Source of the DNA: an uncultured Bacilli bacterium
Lineage (GTDB): Bacteria; Bacillota_I; Bacilli_A; RF39; UBA660
NCBI GenBank assembly: GCA_947628495.1
Contig: CANRAC010000012.1
Location: 1-13,894, forward strand
Reading direction: 5' to 3'
DNA length: 13,894 bases
Translations under genes and position numbers: made by a program
The notes under the pieces: generated by a model
Seen by the model: the letters and a program-made list of their open reading frames with translations, nothing else
Told to the model about the DNA's origin: nothing
Databases searched by the model: none
Shown here: positions 13,813-13,894 of the stretch, one piece after another
How the letters are laid out: every line of letters starts with the position of its first letter
Position numbering within the stretch: the first letter of the stretch is position 1

Positions 13813-13894
13813 ATTCATCTTCATCTTTTTGCAATTTAACTAAAACTTCTCGAGGCTTAGAGCCATTAGAAGGACCAATAATTCCTCTTTCTTC
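13811..13894 (-). CDS. C-terminal end of an FtsK/SpoIIIE DNA translocase
   Basis: Only the last 27 residues are present; the gene continues beyond the right edge. The visible end, RGIIGPSNGSKPREVLVKLQ, matches the conserved tail of the winged-helix gamma domain of FtsK/SpoIIIE proteins (typically GIVGPxxGSKPREVL), which recognises orienting DNA sequences and pumps chromosomal DNA at the division septum. The stop is TAA at 13811-13813, and a short terminator hairpin overlaps it. Whether this is the division (FtsK) or sporulation (SpoIIIE) type cannot be told from so short a piece. Confidence 0.82.
   Translation of the reverse strand, partial: EERGIIGPSNGSKPREVLVKLQKDEDE

Noticed and set aside
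13732..13824. 31-residue hydrophobic N-terminal extension of RimM
   Set aside because: It would overlap the ftsK end and the terminator and promoter; transcription would start downstream of it, and family members begin at the MSSYVLIGK-like position.
1..13894. Mycoplasma-type genetic code (TGA as tryptophan)
   Set aside because: TGA serves as a plausible stop in the YetF and RimM genes, both with tight ATGA overlaps, and tryptophan codons are TGG.

Overview
The window is AT-rich DNA, densely packed with short intergenic gaps and Shine-Dalgarno motifs of the AGGTGA/AAGGAGGTGA type. Gene content (comEA-comEC, a YetF/DUF421 protein, a TIGR04086 protein, ruvAB-queA, tgt, rimM-trmD, an FtsK/SpoIIIE end) points to a low-GC Firmicute, most likely an uncultured Bacilli or Mollicutes-like (RF39/Erysipelotrichia-like) gut-type bacterium. 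TGA is used as a stop (ends of the YetF and RimM genes) and tryptophan is TGG, so this is the standard code and not Mycoplasma code 4. The taxonomic placement is inferred from style, not from a search.

Layout, reading down the minus strand from the right edge. (1) The end of an FtsK/SpoIIIE translocase, with a terminator. (2) A promoter, then rimM-trmD-unknown 148-aa gene, with a terminator that begins inside the last gene. (3) A promoter of an unusual shape, then comEA-comEC (DNA uptake), with a terminator. (4) A sigma-A promoter overlapping that terminator, then holA-ruvA-ruvB-deoxynucleoside-kinase-like gene-queA, with a terminator: clamp loader, Holliday junction branch migration, nucleotide salvage and queuosine synthesis in one apparent operon. 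(5) A large M23 (LytM) cell-wall peptidase with its own promoter, which separates queA from tgt. (6) A sigma-A promoter, then tgt and a small membrane-anchored pilin-like protein. (7) One plus-strand gene (TIGR04086 membrane protein) converges on that operon. (8) A divergent minus-strand pair: a YetF/DUF421 membrane protein translationally coupled to a polysaccharide deacetylase that runs off the left edge.

Most of the window is core housekeeping DNA metabolism and tRNA/ribosome maturation. TGT and QueA act in the same queuosine pathway even though they are in separate transcripts here. ComEA/ComEC bind and import DNA, and the neighbouring RuvAB could process the recombination that follows, although the sequence shows only proximity. 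Two envelope enzymes (M23 peptidase, polysaccharide deacetylase) remodel the wall or its polymers.

I see no prophage, IS element, CRISPR array, rRNA or tRNA, and no clear new multi-gene system. The most interesting signals are non-coding. The comEA-comEC operon and the M23 peptidase share a promoter architecture that differs from the sigma-A promoters next door. A near-repeat of the comEA promoter core also lies just after comEC, beside a perfect 14-nt palindrome. Several terminators are built into the ends of coding regions.
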